Part shown: one piece after another, positions 23,440 through 31,380 of the stretch | Layout: each line of letters begins with the position of its first letter | How positions within the stretch are numbered: the first letter of the stretch is position 1 | Origin: Thermoproteota archaeon | Lineage (GTDB): Archaea; Thermoproteota; Thermoprotei_A; Sulfolobales; Pyrodictiaceae | Direction: 5' to 3' | Length of the DNA stretch: 41,206 bases | Assembly: GCA_013153105.1 (NCBI GenBank) | Contig: JAADFC010000023.1 | Location: 1-41,206, forward strand | Position numbers and translations under genes: made by a program | The notes under the pieces: model-generated | Told to the model about the DNA's origin: nothing | Database searches by the model: none | The model's input: only the letters and a program-made list of their open reading frames with translations

Positions 23440-23947
23440 CGCCGCGGATGTAGAGGTAGAGGGTCCTCTGCATCCCGGAGACGACGTGTTTCTCAACGTG
23501 CACCGGGGTCCAGCCCGCCACGGGGAAGTCCAGCGTCACGACCCTGGCTCCAGGGCGCAGCTCCCTCTCCAGCTTAGGCCGGAGGGCGGCGTTGACCCTG
23601 CTGAGCAGGTACATGTAGACTACATCGGCGTCTGAGAGGTCTACATCGAAGAAGCTCTTGTTGACGAGCACGACACGCTCAGCGACGCCAGCCTCCTCAG
23701 CAGCCTCGCGGGCCTTCTCTATAAGGTCCCTCCTTATCTCCACACAGTAGGCCAGGGCTCCACGCTTGGCGGCCTCTATAGCCACCCTGCCGTCGCCGCA
23801 GCCCAGGTCGTAGAAGCGCAGCCCCGGGCCGACCCGTGCAAGCCTCATGATATGCGGTATAAGCCGGCGCCTCGTAGGGACCCAGGGTACGTCATAGCTT
23901 CCGAGGAGTGTCAACGGTATAGCGGCGAAGAAGCCAGCCACGCTCAA
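23423..23947 (-). CDS. FAM173/aKMT-like protein-lysine methyltransferase
   Basis: A 174-residue class I methyltransferase. It starts with a hydrophobic stretch (VAGFFAAIPLTLLG), then VPWVPTRRRLIPHIM, SAM motif I FYDLGCGDGRVAIEAAKRGA, acidic motif II CVEIRRDLI, and NKSFFDVDLSDADVVYMYLL. This is the compact pattern of FAM173 proteins and of the Sulfolobus aKMT enzyme that methylates many lysines on proteins. The N-terminal hydrophobic stretch may associate with membrane, as in FAM173. Target proteins cannot be predicted. It ends inside the 3' end of dys, tail to tail. Confidence 0.82.
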   Translation of the reverse strand: MSVAGFFAAIPLTLLGSYDVPWVPTRRRLIPHIMRLARVGPGLRFYDLGCGDGRVAIEAAKRGALAYCVEIRRDLIEKAREAAEEAGVAERVVLVNKSFFDVDLSDADVVYMYLLSRVNAALRPKLERELRPGARVVTLDFPVAGWTPVHVEKHVVSGMQRTLYLYIRGVSDSR

Positions 23948-24106
23948 GGGGTTTCACCCCGCGCTGTCGTCCTCTCGGGCCGCCGGGCTCCGTGTAGGCA
24001 TCTTCCCGGTACAGCGCATAAACGTCATGGTAAAACGTGATGACCCCGCCGGTGCCCCACAGGCTGCCCCTGGGCGGGGGGTTCAGCGGAGGAGGTTGCT
24101 GGGCTT

Positions 24107-25399
24107 TTGCAGTCCTGCGAGCCTGGAGAGTGGAGGCGCCTGCTCGAGGAGGCGGGGATGGAGGATAGGGAGGCCCTGGAGAGGGCTAGGCTCTGCTTTG
24201 TCGAGGAGCACTTCTCTCTCGATGTGGCTGAGGCTTCTCAGTGGATTCGCGAGCTGCGCACCCTGATGGGTCTGGTTGTTGACCGCCTCTCTGCGAAGGG
24301 TGTGCTTCTCCCCAAGGAGATGCGGAGCTTCATAGAGGACCCTCTAAGGCATCTTGTGAAGAAGCTGTTCATCTATGCGCACGACGTTGTGCGGCGTCGT
24401 ATAAGTGTCGAGGAGTTTGAGCGCGTTGCGGCAGCGGCGGCGCGGACGAGCCTTAGGACCAACATGCGCAGCGTGTACGAGGCCTGGGTTCTCCTCGCGT
24501 TGTTGAGCCTGCTCACGGAGAGGGGCCGCGCGGAGATAGTCTACCCGGAGCATAGGTTCATATTGATAGAGCGGACGGGCCGCCAGAGGGGAGGCCGGAT
24601 ACCGCCCAATATAGTCTTGCGGCTGGGCGGCCGGGGGCTTCTCAGCTTCTACCTTGAGGCGCCGAGGCCCATATCGTGGGGCGACAGCAGCGACCTTGCG
24701 AGGGCGTGGAAGCTGTACATAGCCCTGCGTCCGGACATGATGATCTATAGCGGGCTCGTGGAGAACATGGTTGACCTTGAGAGCGACCCTCCGATAAGGA
24801 GGCCCGACTTCATAGTGGAGGTAAAGGAGCTTGGAGACTGGTATACCCGCGCCAGGGAGGTACGCGGCCCCTTCGCCAAGCGGATGACCGCAGAGGAGTG
24901 GCGGAACCGCTGGCTGCGCGGCCTCTGGGCAGGCTTGGCTGATGTTCTCGGTGTCTCCTCGCCGGAGAGCGCCTACGAGGAGGCGGCTAAGCGTAAGCGG
25001 GGCCTCAGGCTGACGGAGCCCCAGATAGTGAAGCTCTACGCGCGCATATACAAGCCGCGCCGGCTCTACCTAGTGTCGAGGATGCCCGTGCCGGAGAATG
25101 TTGCAGCCGAGCTGGAGGGCTACGGGGTAACCGTAGTGGATGGCGTAGGCTTCAGCGTGGAGGCCCTGGAGCCCCTGGCCAGGGAGCTTGCGTCGGCTGC
25201 GAGCTTCCGCGGTGCGCAGCGCGCCCCCCTCTACATTGACGCGGGGCTCCTCGCCAGGCTGGAGCAGGTGGCGTCCCAGCGTGGCCTGCGTGTGGAGGAG
25301 CTTGCGGAGGCGCTGCTAAAGGCCCTCGTCTCGGACCAAAGTCTTGTCGAGAAGCTGTTGGGGAGGGTTGAGAGGGAGGGGGGAAGCAGTGTGGGCTAA
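24107..25399 (+). CDS. Uncharacterised PD-(D/E)XK nuclease-like protein
   Basis: A 430-residue protein whose family I do not recognise. The first 150 residues are helical (about 20-140). The middle carries a restriction-endonuclease-like core: LRPDMMIYSG (P209-D210), a 20-residue spacer, then RRPDFIVEVK with E238-x-K240, giving PD-x27-ExK. The third part has an alpha/beta segment (RRLYLVSRMPVPENVAAELE), and the C-terminus has a helix-rich segment (LEQVASQRGLRVEELAEALL) of ribbon-helix-helix or CopG-like look. No helicase or methylase partner is adjacent. The TTG start at 24107 follows GGAGGTTG at correct spacing. Confidence 0.75.
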   Translation: MQSCEPGEWRRLLEEAGMEDREALERARLCFVEEHFSLDVAEASQWIRELRTLMGLVVDRLSAKGVLLPKEMRSFIEDPLRHLVKKLFIYAHDVVRRRISVEEFERVAAAAARTSLRTNMRSVYEAWVLLALLSLLTERGRAEIVYPEHRFILIERTGRQRGGRIPPNIVLRLGGRGLLSFYLEAPRPISWGDSSDLARAWKLYIALRPDMMIYSGLVENMVDLESDPPIRRPDFIVEVKELGDWYTRAREVRGPFAKRMTAEEWRNRWLRGLWAGLADVLGVSSPESAYEEAAKRKRGLRLTEPQIVKLYARIYKPRRLYLVSRMPVPENVAAELEGYGVTVVDGVGFSVEALEPLARELASAASFRGAQRAPLYIDAGLLARLEQVASQRGLRVEELAEALLKALVSDQSLVEKLLGRVEREGGSSVG

Positions 25400-25445
25400 C
25401 CCTCTTCTAAGGCCGGCCCCGCCGGGTGGAGGCGACATGTGAAGG

Positions 25446-26312
25446 TTGAGGCGGCCGGGCTTGGAGGGCGGCGGGGGTCGCTGCCTCAGCGGCAGCCTCT
25501 GGCGGAGCGTGATAAGCCACATAGAGGCTGTGACATGGTCCTATACGAGGGCCGCAAGGATACTCTCGCTAGGCTATGCTCCGAGGATACGCTTTGAGGC
25601 GTTGTCCAGGGTCTCCCCGCCGCCGGGTGCGGTGTTCGTCGATGTGGGCAGCGGGCCGGGCGACTCGGTAGATGCTATCCTAGTGTACAAGCCCAGCTAC
25701 ATAGTGTGTATAGACCCCTCGGAGAGCCTTCTAGGCTGCTGTCGGCGTAGGATGCGTCGCTCAGCGGCCCTGCTCGAACCGGTTGTCGCGGTGGCGGAGC
25801 ACCTGCCGCTACGCGACGGCGCCGCCGACGTGGCGACAAGCTTCTACGCCGTACGCGACTACCGTCAGCTGAGGCCGGGGCTGCTCGAGCTGTTGAGGGT
25901 CGCTTCCCGCGTGGCGGTAGGCGACATATTCCTCCCCCGGGGCCGGCTCGCGAGGCTGCTGGTAAGGTTCTGGGTCTGCCGCGTGGCGCCGGCGCTGGCG
26001 AAGCTGCTACGGCTGGGCGACGGCTACCGCGGCATCTGCCCCACGCTCCAAGGCTGGGTGAGCGTTGAAGAGCTTAGGTCCACGCTTAGCCTCCTCGCCG
26101 GCGGCTCGGCGGAGGTGGAGTCGAGAAGCTTCCTGTTGGGTGGCCTGGGCTATGTCGTTGCGCGTGGTTGTAGCGTTGACGGGTGCGAGTGGGATACCCT
26201 ACGGCCTCCGGGCCGCAGAGGTGTTGGCGGAGAAGGGGCTCTTGGAGGCAATACTCTATACGCGGTCAGCAGAGAAGGTAGCAGAGCTAGAGCATGGGAT
26301 AAGACTGTCTGA
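25446..26312 (+). CDS. UbiE-like SAM methyltransferase with C-terminal extension over ubiX
   Basis: Up to 288 residues. The class I methyltransferase core is clear: FVDVGSGPGDSVDAIL (motif I), VCIDPSES, VAVAEHLPLRDGAADVATSF (UbiE-type post-I blocks) and LLELLRVASRVAVGDIF. Related enzymes methylate quinones or other lipids, so the target may be a respiratory quinone precursor. TTG 25446 is the longest start; GTG 25509 begins at VISHIEAVTW, closer to usual family N-termini. The family-like sequence ends near GGLGYVVARG (about 26172), but the frame stays open for about 46 more residues, overlapping ubiX by 161 nt. That tail is low-complexity and unlike the core. Confidence 0.8.
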   Translation: MRRPGLEGGGGRCLSGSLWRSVISHIEAVTWSYTRAARILSLGYAPRIRFEALSRVSPPPGAVFVDVGSGPGDSVDAILVYKPSYIVCIDPSESLLGCCRRRMRRSAALLEPVVAVAEHLPLRDGAADVATSFYAVRDYRQLRPGLLELLRVASRVAVGDIFLPRGRLARLLVRFWVCRVAPALAKLLRLGDGYRGICPTLQGWVSVEELRSTLSLLAGGSAEVESRSFLLGGLGYVVARGCSVDGCEWDTLRPPGRRGVGGEGALGGNTLYAVSREGSRARAWDKTV

Positions 26313-26715
26313 AACACTTAAGCAGCTAGGTGTCCCCCTCTACCGCGAGGACGAGATGGACGCCCCCTACGCCAGCAGCAGCAGGTCCCCCGACGCCCTG
26401 GTGGTAGCACCGTGCAGCATGAAGACGCTGGCCATGATAGCCCACGGTATACCAGACAACCTAGTCACCCGCGCCGCCCTAGCAGTGCTCCGGCTCCGGA
26501 GGACACTGATACTGGTGCCCCGCGAGACCCCCCTGGGCGTGGCGGAGCTGCGTAACATGCTCAGGGCAGCCGAGAATGGAGCCGTTATACTCCCCGCGAT
26601 GCCCGGCTTCTACCACCGGCCCCGCAGCGTGAACGACATGGTAGACTTCATCGTGGGTAAAATACTCGATGTGCTAGGCGTGCCTCATAGCCTGTACCGT
26701 CGATGGCGCGGCTAG
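26152..26715 (+). CDS. ubiX: UbiX-like flavin prenyltransferase
   Basis: A 187-residue flavoprotein of the UbiX/Pad1 family, which joins a dimethylallyl group to FMN to make prenyl-FMN for UbiD-type decarboxylases. It begins VVVALTGASGIPYGLRAAEVL (family GxSG phosphate loop) and includes APCSMKTLAMIAHGIPDNLVTRAA and LVPRETPLGVAELRNML, then ILPAMPGFYHRP. In Aeropyrum-type mevalonate metabolism a UbiD-family decarboxylase needs this cofactor, so this gene probably supports isoprenoid synthesis together with the lipid enzymes in the window. The ORF extends upstream to 26065, but ATG 26152 gives the family N-terminus. It overlaps the methyltransferase gene. Confidence 0.93.
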   Translation: MSLRVVVALTGASGIPYGLRAAEVLAEKGLLEAILYTRSAEKVAELEHGIRLSETLKQLGVPLYREDEMDAPYASSSRSPDALVVAPCSMKTLAMIAHGIPDNLVTRAALAVLRLRRTLILVPRETPLGVAELRNMLRAAENGAVILPAMPGFYHRPRSVNDMVDFIVGKILDVLGVPHSLYRRWRG

Positions 26716-27152
26716 AGCTCCTCATCGAGCATGTATCCTCTACGCCTCATCAGCCTCTCAGCCTTCGACATCTCCTCCTCCTCCTTCATCAGCTCCTTCT
26801 CTATATCCTCTATATCCTCCTTCCTCGCCTGCTCCCTCTCCTTAGCGTAGAGGCAAGTGCCATCGGGCAGCAGGGCCTTCAACGCGCAGCTGGCATACTG
26901 GCATGAACCCCCGATACACTCGTCCCCTATCCACCTGCAGTACGCTACGCGCTGCATCCTGCCATGGCTAGGCTTCCTCACTATAGTTAGGGCGTTGTTC
27001 AGGCAGCGGAAGTAGGGGCACAGCGGGTTGCAACGGCCGTCGGGGAGCGGCATGGGCTTAGGCTTACCGCCGGGTCCCCTCTGCCTAGGCTCACGCCCGC
27101 GGCGCTGCCCGCCGCCTCTCCACCCGCCATAACCGGAGTGGGGGCGCACCAA
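26712..27152 (-). CDS. Cys-rich hypothetical protein with basic N-terminus
   Basis: About 146 residues from TTG 27152 (GAGGGGAC upstream); the frame opens at GTG 27212. The first 45 residues are basic and Gly/Arg-rich. The central part has nine cysteines in a compact array: CNPLC-x3-C, then YC, then EC-x4-C-x4-C, and TC near the end of the block. This is suggestive of a zinc or Fe-S site. A strongly charged acidic/basic helix (about 112-135, KEDIEDIEKELMKEEEEMSK) follows. I do not recognise the family. It ends with a 4-nt tail-to-tail overlap with ubiX. A nucleic-acid-binding role is speculative. Confidence 0.7.
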   Translation of the reverse strand: MVRPHSGYGGWRGGGQRRGREPRQRGPGGKPKPMPLPDGRCNPLCPYFRCLNNALTIVRKPSHGRMQRVAYCRWIGDECIGGSCQYASCALKALLPDGTCLYAKEREQARKEDIEDIEKELMKEEEEMSKAERLMRRRGYMLDEEL

Positions 27153-27294
27153 GGCTGTCCCCTCAGCCGCTAACCCGTCGACCTGTAGCCATGTGCTGGT
27201 GGGAGCCCACACTCCACGCGAGAACCCATGCCTGCAACTCCCCTGTAGGCCCCCAGACAGCTGTCACACCTAGGGCTCCCTGCCGACGCTCTAC

Positions 27295-27852
27295 TTAGGG
27301 CTTACTCCACTCGAACACGAGGTAGGAGACGCTCCCCCCGGCGCCTACGGCGGCTATTATAAACTCCTTGCGAACGCTATGGCTCAGCCTGCTAGCCCTA
27401 ACAATGTAGAGCGGGTCTACACTATCACTCCTGCGGAGTACATGGACGAGGAAAGGTGCGTGCTCGAGCCCCGGTCCTCTCTCGTAGACTGCGAAGTCGA
27501 CCCCATACTTCAGCCCCGAGCGGACCACGTAGCCGTGGTCGCGCAGGTCCCGATACACTGTATAGAGCTCGTCGAACCTCTCTATACTCCTCCTCGCATA
27601 TTCCCTCAGCTCCTCCACATGCAAGCGGTGGCCCCCGGGCTTCTCGACGCAGAGGAGCCCCTGCTCAGCCAGGTATACGGCCTCCATCAACCCTAGCTCG
27701 AGAGGCGCGTCAAAGTCTGCTCCACGCGGCTTGGCCACGCCGAGCGGCTTACCGTAGAAGCCGAGCCCGTAAACGCGCCGAGCCTCCTCACGGTTGAAGA
27801 CTATGACGCGCAGCCCAAGCAGCACGCCGTGCGCGATGCACCCGCTATCCAA
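27295..27852 (-). CDS. endA: tRNA-splicing endonuclease subunit EndA
   Basis: A 185-residue tRNA intron endonuclease, which cuts bulge-helix-bulge motifs in pre-tRNA and pre-rRNA. The catalytic triad is visible at the family positions: Y116 in LKYGVDFAVY, H131 in LEHAPFLVHV, and K162 in SVRKEFIIA. The N-terminal domain (about 1-85) precedes it. Crenarchaeal enzymes are usually alpha2beta2 with a catalytic and a structural subunit; this is the catalytic type. Start TTG 27852 follows GGGGAGGTT at proper spacing. The tRNA genes seen in the window have no introns. Confidence 0.94.
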   Translation of the reverse strand: MDSGCIAHGVLLGLRVIVFNREEARRVYGLGFYGKPLGVAKPRGADFDAPLELGLMEAVYLAEQGLLCVEKPGGHRLHVEELREYARRSIERFDELYTVYRDLRDHGYVVRSGLKYGVDFAVYERGPGLEHAPFLVHVLRRSDSVDPLYIVRASRLSHSVRKEFIIAAVGAGGSVSYLVFEWSKP

Positions 27853-27937
27853 GCTGGAACCTCCCCGGACGGCTCGTATAGAGGTGGAGGAGGCCGCCGA
27901 GCCGGAGGCCGTGCAGCCGCGCGGGGGCGCGGTTGGG

Positions 27938-28639
27938 CTAGTAGCCCTGCTGCACCCTCCGGAGTGCCAGGAACTTCACGTCCTCGCTGGCGTCGCGTAT
28001 CAGGTCGGCTATATCCTCGGCCATATCGCTTATATCCCTTATCAACATTAGCCCCACTATATCGTTGTGCAGCTCCTTGTAGAGGGTAAACGAGAGCTGC
28101 CGGTAGAGGTCGTCCGCCTCATCCTCTATCGATAGTATGACCTGCGCCTCCTCATAGCTGCTCTTGGGCTTGGATGTGAGGTTCTGAGCCGCGGACTCCA
28201 GCTTCTCGAACTCGCGTATAACAGTGTCTATAAGCCTGGACATAAGCTCTAGCACTGTTTTGGAGGAGATGGTAGTGTTCGCCGCGGCGAGGTAGGCGCG
28301 GTAGGCCAGGCCCTCGCTAACCTGCGCCACGCGGGTCAGCCTGAGGAACACGCTGCGGTAGAGGCTGCCGGTGTCGAGGAGGTCACCCAGGCGGGCAAGG
28401 TAGCTTAGAGCGTCTTCCTTCATACTCTCTGTGCGCTCCTTGACCTTCTTTATCTCCGTGTGCAGTCTACGCAGCTTCTCGGGGTCGCCGGAGGCGAGGG
28501 CCTCAGTAACCTCCCTAAGGAGGGATACGCTGCGGGAGACGGCGCGCACCATACCGACCAGCTGCTCGTTCAGGCTCTCCTCAGCGAGTGATGCGCGTCG
28601 CCTAGTCTCGCGCTCGAAATCGTAGTACTCCTCGGCCAC
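27938..28639 (-). CDS. PhoU-like (DUF47) helical protein
   Basis: A 233-residue, almost entirely helical protein with the DUF47/PhoU pattern of repeated long helices and acidic E/D-x3-D clusters: LSIEDEADDLYRQ (from about 167) and LIRDISDMAEDIADLI (from about 198). PhoU-like proteins are linked to phosphate or metal transport control, but no transporter gene is next to it here. Length fits the family. GTG start at 28639 follows GGTGGTC. Upstream (28640-28826) is a promoter gap shared with the divergent radical SAM gene. Confidence 0.85.
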   Translation of the reverse strand: MAEEYYDFERETRRRASLAEESLNEQLVGMVRAVSRSVSLLREVTEALASGDPEKLRRLHTEIKKVKERTESMKEDALSYLARLGDLLDTGSLYRSVFLRLTRVAQVSEGLAYRAYLAAANTTISSKTVLELMSRLIDTVIREFEKLESAAQNLTSKPKSSYEEAQVILSIEDEADDLYRQLSFTLYKELHNDIVGLMLIRDISDMAEDIADLIRDASEDVKFLALRRVQQGY

Positions 28640-28732
28640 GGGCGACCACCACGTCTAGGGTGTAGGTGAGTGTGTAGCCACCCGCCTCTGGGGAGGCTGC
28701 AGGCCCGGGGCGACGGTAGGGGCCAGGCGGGA

Positions 28733-28740
28733 GTATAAAG
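28733..28740 (+). promoter_or_regulatory. TATA box of the radical SAM/TRAM gene
   Basis: GTATAAAG lies about 94 nt before GTG 28827. The predicted leader (about 28760-28826) contains complementary CCCC/GGGG segments around 28785-28800, so the transcript may have a structured 5' end. Confidence 0.45.
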
Positions 28741-28826
28741 GCTGTAGACGAGGCCGGATACCATATCCACCTCCCCGCCTCGGAGCCCCTACGGGGAGCC
28801 AGCTGCTCCTACACGCCTGCCCGAGG

Positions 28827-30443
28827 GTGGAGGCGGCTGTGACGAGGGTGCTGGTCGTAGACGCGCTGGCGAGAGGAGCGGCTGGGAAGAGGGTAGTAAC
28901 CGTTGACGCCATAGGTGCGGGCCCCCGTACTGTTGTTGGCGTCCTAGAGATGCTAGGTGTGGAAGCAGAGCTTGCCGTGGCCGAGGAGGTCGCCGAGAGC
29001 CCGGGGCGGCTTGGAGGCTACGATGTCCTAATGGTAAGCGGTATGAGCGTGGACGAACCTACAGTGAAGCGTCTCGTCAGGCTATGGCGCAGGAGAGGGC
29101 GGGGCCCCGTCATACTCGGAGGCCCCATAGCGCTTGAGCCGGGCTCGCTGCTGCGTGTCGGGGCAGACCTCGCCGTCCTCGGCGAGGCGGAGCCTGTAGT
29201 CGAGAAACTCTTCCGCTACGAGATGGTAAGCAGACGCGGGCTCGACTATGAGCTGCTGTCGAGCCAGTGCGGCGTCGCCTACCTGGAACCAGGGCGGGGC
29301 CTCCGCGTCAACCGCAGATGCCCGGTCATGACGAGGCGCATGTGGGAACGGTACCGGCCGAGCGTCGAGGCTGTCCGCGGCTACCCCCTCTACTGGGCTT
29401 CAAGGGTCTACGTGGAGGTTGTGCGGGGCTGCAGCAACTACACAATCCCAAGCCTGGACGTTGTACCCGAGGAGCTGCGGCCCCCGAAGCCCCGCCCCGG
29501 CTGCGCCTACTGCAGTGTCGTCAGCCTCTGGGGCTACGCGCGCAGCCGCAGCGTAGACCTAGTCTACCAGGAGGTAAAATCCCTCATAGAAGCCGGTGTG
29601 CGTAGGATAGTGCTCAGCGGCCCCGACTTCCTAGACTACGGCCGCGACTGGCTCGTGGAGCCACGCCCGCTTGTGGACCCGCGTAACCCACCGCCGAACG
29701 TGAGGGCGATCCGCGACCTCCTCAAGAGACTGACCAGCATACCCGAAGTAGCCTCCGGCGAGGCCGGCATAATGGCTGAGAACGCCAAGCCCAACCTTGT
29801 AACAGAGGAGGCAGCCGAGGTGCTGGGCGAGTACCTCAAGGGCACACCTATACATGTGGGCGTCGAAACGGGGGACGATAGGCTCCTCCGCAGCCTCGGC
29901 AGGCCGGCGACCGTGAGAGAGGCCATCCAGGCTGTGGAAAGGCTGACCCGGAGGAAGCTCCGCGTCTACGCCTATGTAATGTACTGTCTCCCCGGCGAGA
30001 CTAAAAGAACCGTGGAGAAAACAGTGGCTCTAATCGAGAGGCTCTACAGGCTCGGTGTGGAGAAGGTAACAGCCTACCGGTTCACCCCCCTGCCAGCCTC
30101 AGCCCTCGAGGGCTACACGCGCCTCCCACCACGCAGCTGCGGCGACCACCCCGTTAAGCGTAAGGCGGCAGAAGTCAACACGAGAGCCAAGAAGCGCCTT
30201 GTAGGCACGACGGTTGTAGCCATAGTTGCAGGGCTCCACCCGGTTTACAGGCTGCCAGTTGCATACCCTGTCCCCCACGGCCCAGTCCTCCTCCTGGAGG
30301 ACCGTCTCCAGCCGGGAGACATAGTGGTTGCACGCGTGACGGGAGTGCAGGGAGAGCGTATGCTAAGGGCCACAGTCCTGAGAGTGAAGGGCCGAGTACA
30401 AGCCGCAGCCGGCTCCAGGTTGAAGCGCAGGGCCGCAGTCTAG
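28827..30443 (+). CDS. B12-binding/radical SAM/TRAM protein with split cluster motif
   Basis: A 538-residue protein. The N-terminal domain (about 1-135) has a B12-binding-like Rossmann layout (VLVVDALA, YDVLMVSGMS, PVILGGPIAL). The radical SAM core is about 190-440, and a C-terminal TRAM beta-barrel (about 455-530) suggests RNA binding, as in methylthiotransferases. The cluster cysteines are C202 (VVRGC) and C226/C229 (GCAYC), giving C-x23-C-x2-C instead of C-x3-C-x2-C, with a Pro-rich insertion between. Later motifs are normal: VETGDDRLLRSLGR, YAYVMYCLPGET and YRFTPLPAS. Probably a tRNA- or RNA-modifying enzyme, substrate unknown. GTG 28839, with GGAGGCG upstream, is a shorter start option. 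Confidence 0.85.
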   Translation: MEAAVTRVLVVDALARGAAGKRVVTVDAIGAGPRTVVGVLEMLGVEAELAVAEEVAESPGRLGGYDVLMVSGMSVDEPTVKRLVRLWRRRGRGPVILGGPIALEPGSLLRVGADLAVLGEAEPVVEKLFRYEMVSRRGLDYELLSSQCGVAYLEPGRGLRVNRRCPVMTRRMWERYRPSVEAVRGYPLYWASRVYVEVVRGCSNYTIPSLDVVPEELRPPKPRPGCAYCSVVSLWGYARSRSVDLVYQEVKSLIEAGVRRIVLSGPDFLDYGRDWLVEPRPLVDPRNPPPNVRAIRDLLKRLTSIPEVASGEAGIMAENAKPNLVTEEAAEVLGEYLKGTPIHVGVETGDDRLLRSLGRPATVREAIQAVERLTRRKLRVYAYVMYCLPGETKRTVEKTVALIERLYRLGVEKVTAYRFTPLPASALEGYTRLPPRSCGDHPVKRKAAEVNTRAKKRLVGTTVVAIVAGLHPVYRLPVAYPVPHGPVLLLEDRLQPGDIVVARVTGVQGERMLRATVLRVKGRVQAAAGSRLKRRAAV

Positions 30444-30883
30444 TAGTGGCGGTCTACTATCCTCTGGAACCTCTGGCTGAGCCTACCTATAGCCTCGATG
30501 TCTGCCTCGATGTTAGGCAGCTCCTCGGCGAGAAGCCTGGCGCCCCGCCTGGCCAGTATGACAGCCTTCCGCAGCAGCTCCTCCTCGTAGAGGAGGCCAA
30601 CTATTATCATGTACTCGCTCAGCGTCGCCACATTACGGGCGACCTCCGGGTCGACCTCGCCGAACTCAGCCTCTGAACCCTCACTACCCAGCTGCCGCTC
30701 CACACGCCGACGGAGCACGCGCAGGCGCTTGATGTAAGTCAACGCGAGAGACTGGAGAGCCTCGTTCTCGGGGTCCCTCCGGAGCCGCCGCAGCGTACGC
30801 TCGAGCGCGCGGAGAGTCTTGGCGTGCTTCTCCGAGACGTCCTCGAGGACCCGCAGCAGCTTCAGCGGGTCGGGACCGCTCAA
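30440..30883 (-). CDS. Hypothetical helical (coiled-coil) protein
   Basis: A 147-residue protein that is almost wholly helical, with heptad-like Leu/Arg runs (KTLRALERTLRRLRRD, IKRLRVLRRRVERQL) and a second helical half (IIVGLLYEEELLRKAVILA). No family is recognised. The start is TTG 30883 with GGGGAGGT upstream. It meets the radical SAM gene tail to tail with a 4-nt overlap. It may be a small structural or adaptor protein; no catalytic motif is present. Confidence 0.65.
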   Translation of the reverse strand: MSGPDPLKLLRVLEDVSEKHAKTLRALERTLRRLRRDPENEALQSLALTYIKRLRVLRRRVERQLGSEGSEAEFGEVDPEVARNVATLSEYMIIVGLLYEEELLRKAVILARRGARLLAEELPNIEADIEAIGRLSQRFQRIVDRHY

Positions 30884-30981
30884 AGCCGTGCTACCTCCCC
30901 CTGAAGCCTCTCTCCTCGGGTAGAAGCGGCGGGCAGCTATAGAGTGAAGACGTGCGGAGGAGGGGGTGCAGCATATACTGA

Positions 30982-31380
30982 CTAGGCGCGGACAGCCCGG
31001 ACGGTCGCTATGCTGTTGTCGGAGACGCCGTACTCGGGTAGCTTGGCGCCGTTAACCCACACCTCGTTGGGCGGCACCTGCTCGTCCACCTCGACGCGGT
31101 AGCGGAACCTGTGACGGTGGGCCACAACGACCTCAATGTACTCCGCTTCGCCTATCTCCTTCAACAGCTCAGGGTTAACCTTAGCTATACCCTCCTTCAA
31201 CTCATTGTGGAACCTGAGCCTCACACGGCGCTCACGCTGCTTCTTCTCCTTGCCCAGCAACTGAGACGCTGGAGGTATGAGGCTCAGGGCAGCACGCACA
31301 TCAATCTTCTTCTTAGGCAGCTCCTCCTGCTCAGCCCCGCTCTCCGCTTCCCGTTTTTCGGGAGCCTCCTCCGCGAGCAT
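30982..31380 (-). CDS. Hypothetical protein with possible double-psi-barrel-like C-terminus
   Basis: About 132 residues from ATG 31380, which follows GGGGGTGTGG; the frame opens further up at 31452. The N-terminal 40 residues are charged and probably disordered. The C-terminal 75 residues are beta-rich, with VNPELLKEIGEAEYIEVVVA, RFRYRVEVDEQVPPNEVWV and a late turn (LPEYGVSDNSIATVRAV). This order resembles a double-psi beta-barrel as in Cdc48-N or molybdopterin enzymes, but that is only pattern impression. Located 123 nt after the glycyl-tRNA synthetase stop on the same strand, so cotranscription is possible. Confidence 0.65.
   Translation of the reverse strand: MLAEEAPEKREAESGAEQEELPKKKIDVRAALSLIPPASQLLGKEKKQRERRVRLRFHNELKEGIAKVNPELLKEIGEAEYIEVVVAHRHRFRYRVEVDEQVPPNEVWVNGAKLPEYGVSDNSIATVRAVRA

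Noticed and set aside
24036..24090. GTGATGA before the nuclease-like gene as a C/D sRNA
   Set aside because: The C box is perfect, but no CTGA D box follows within 60 nt.
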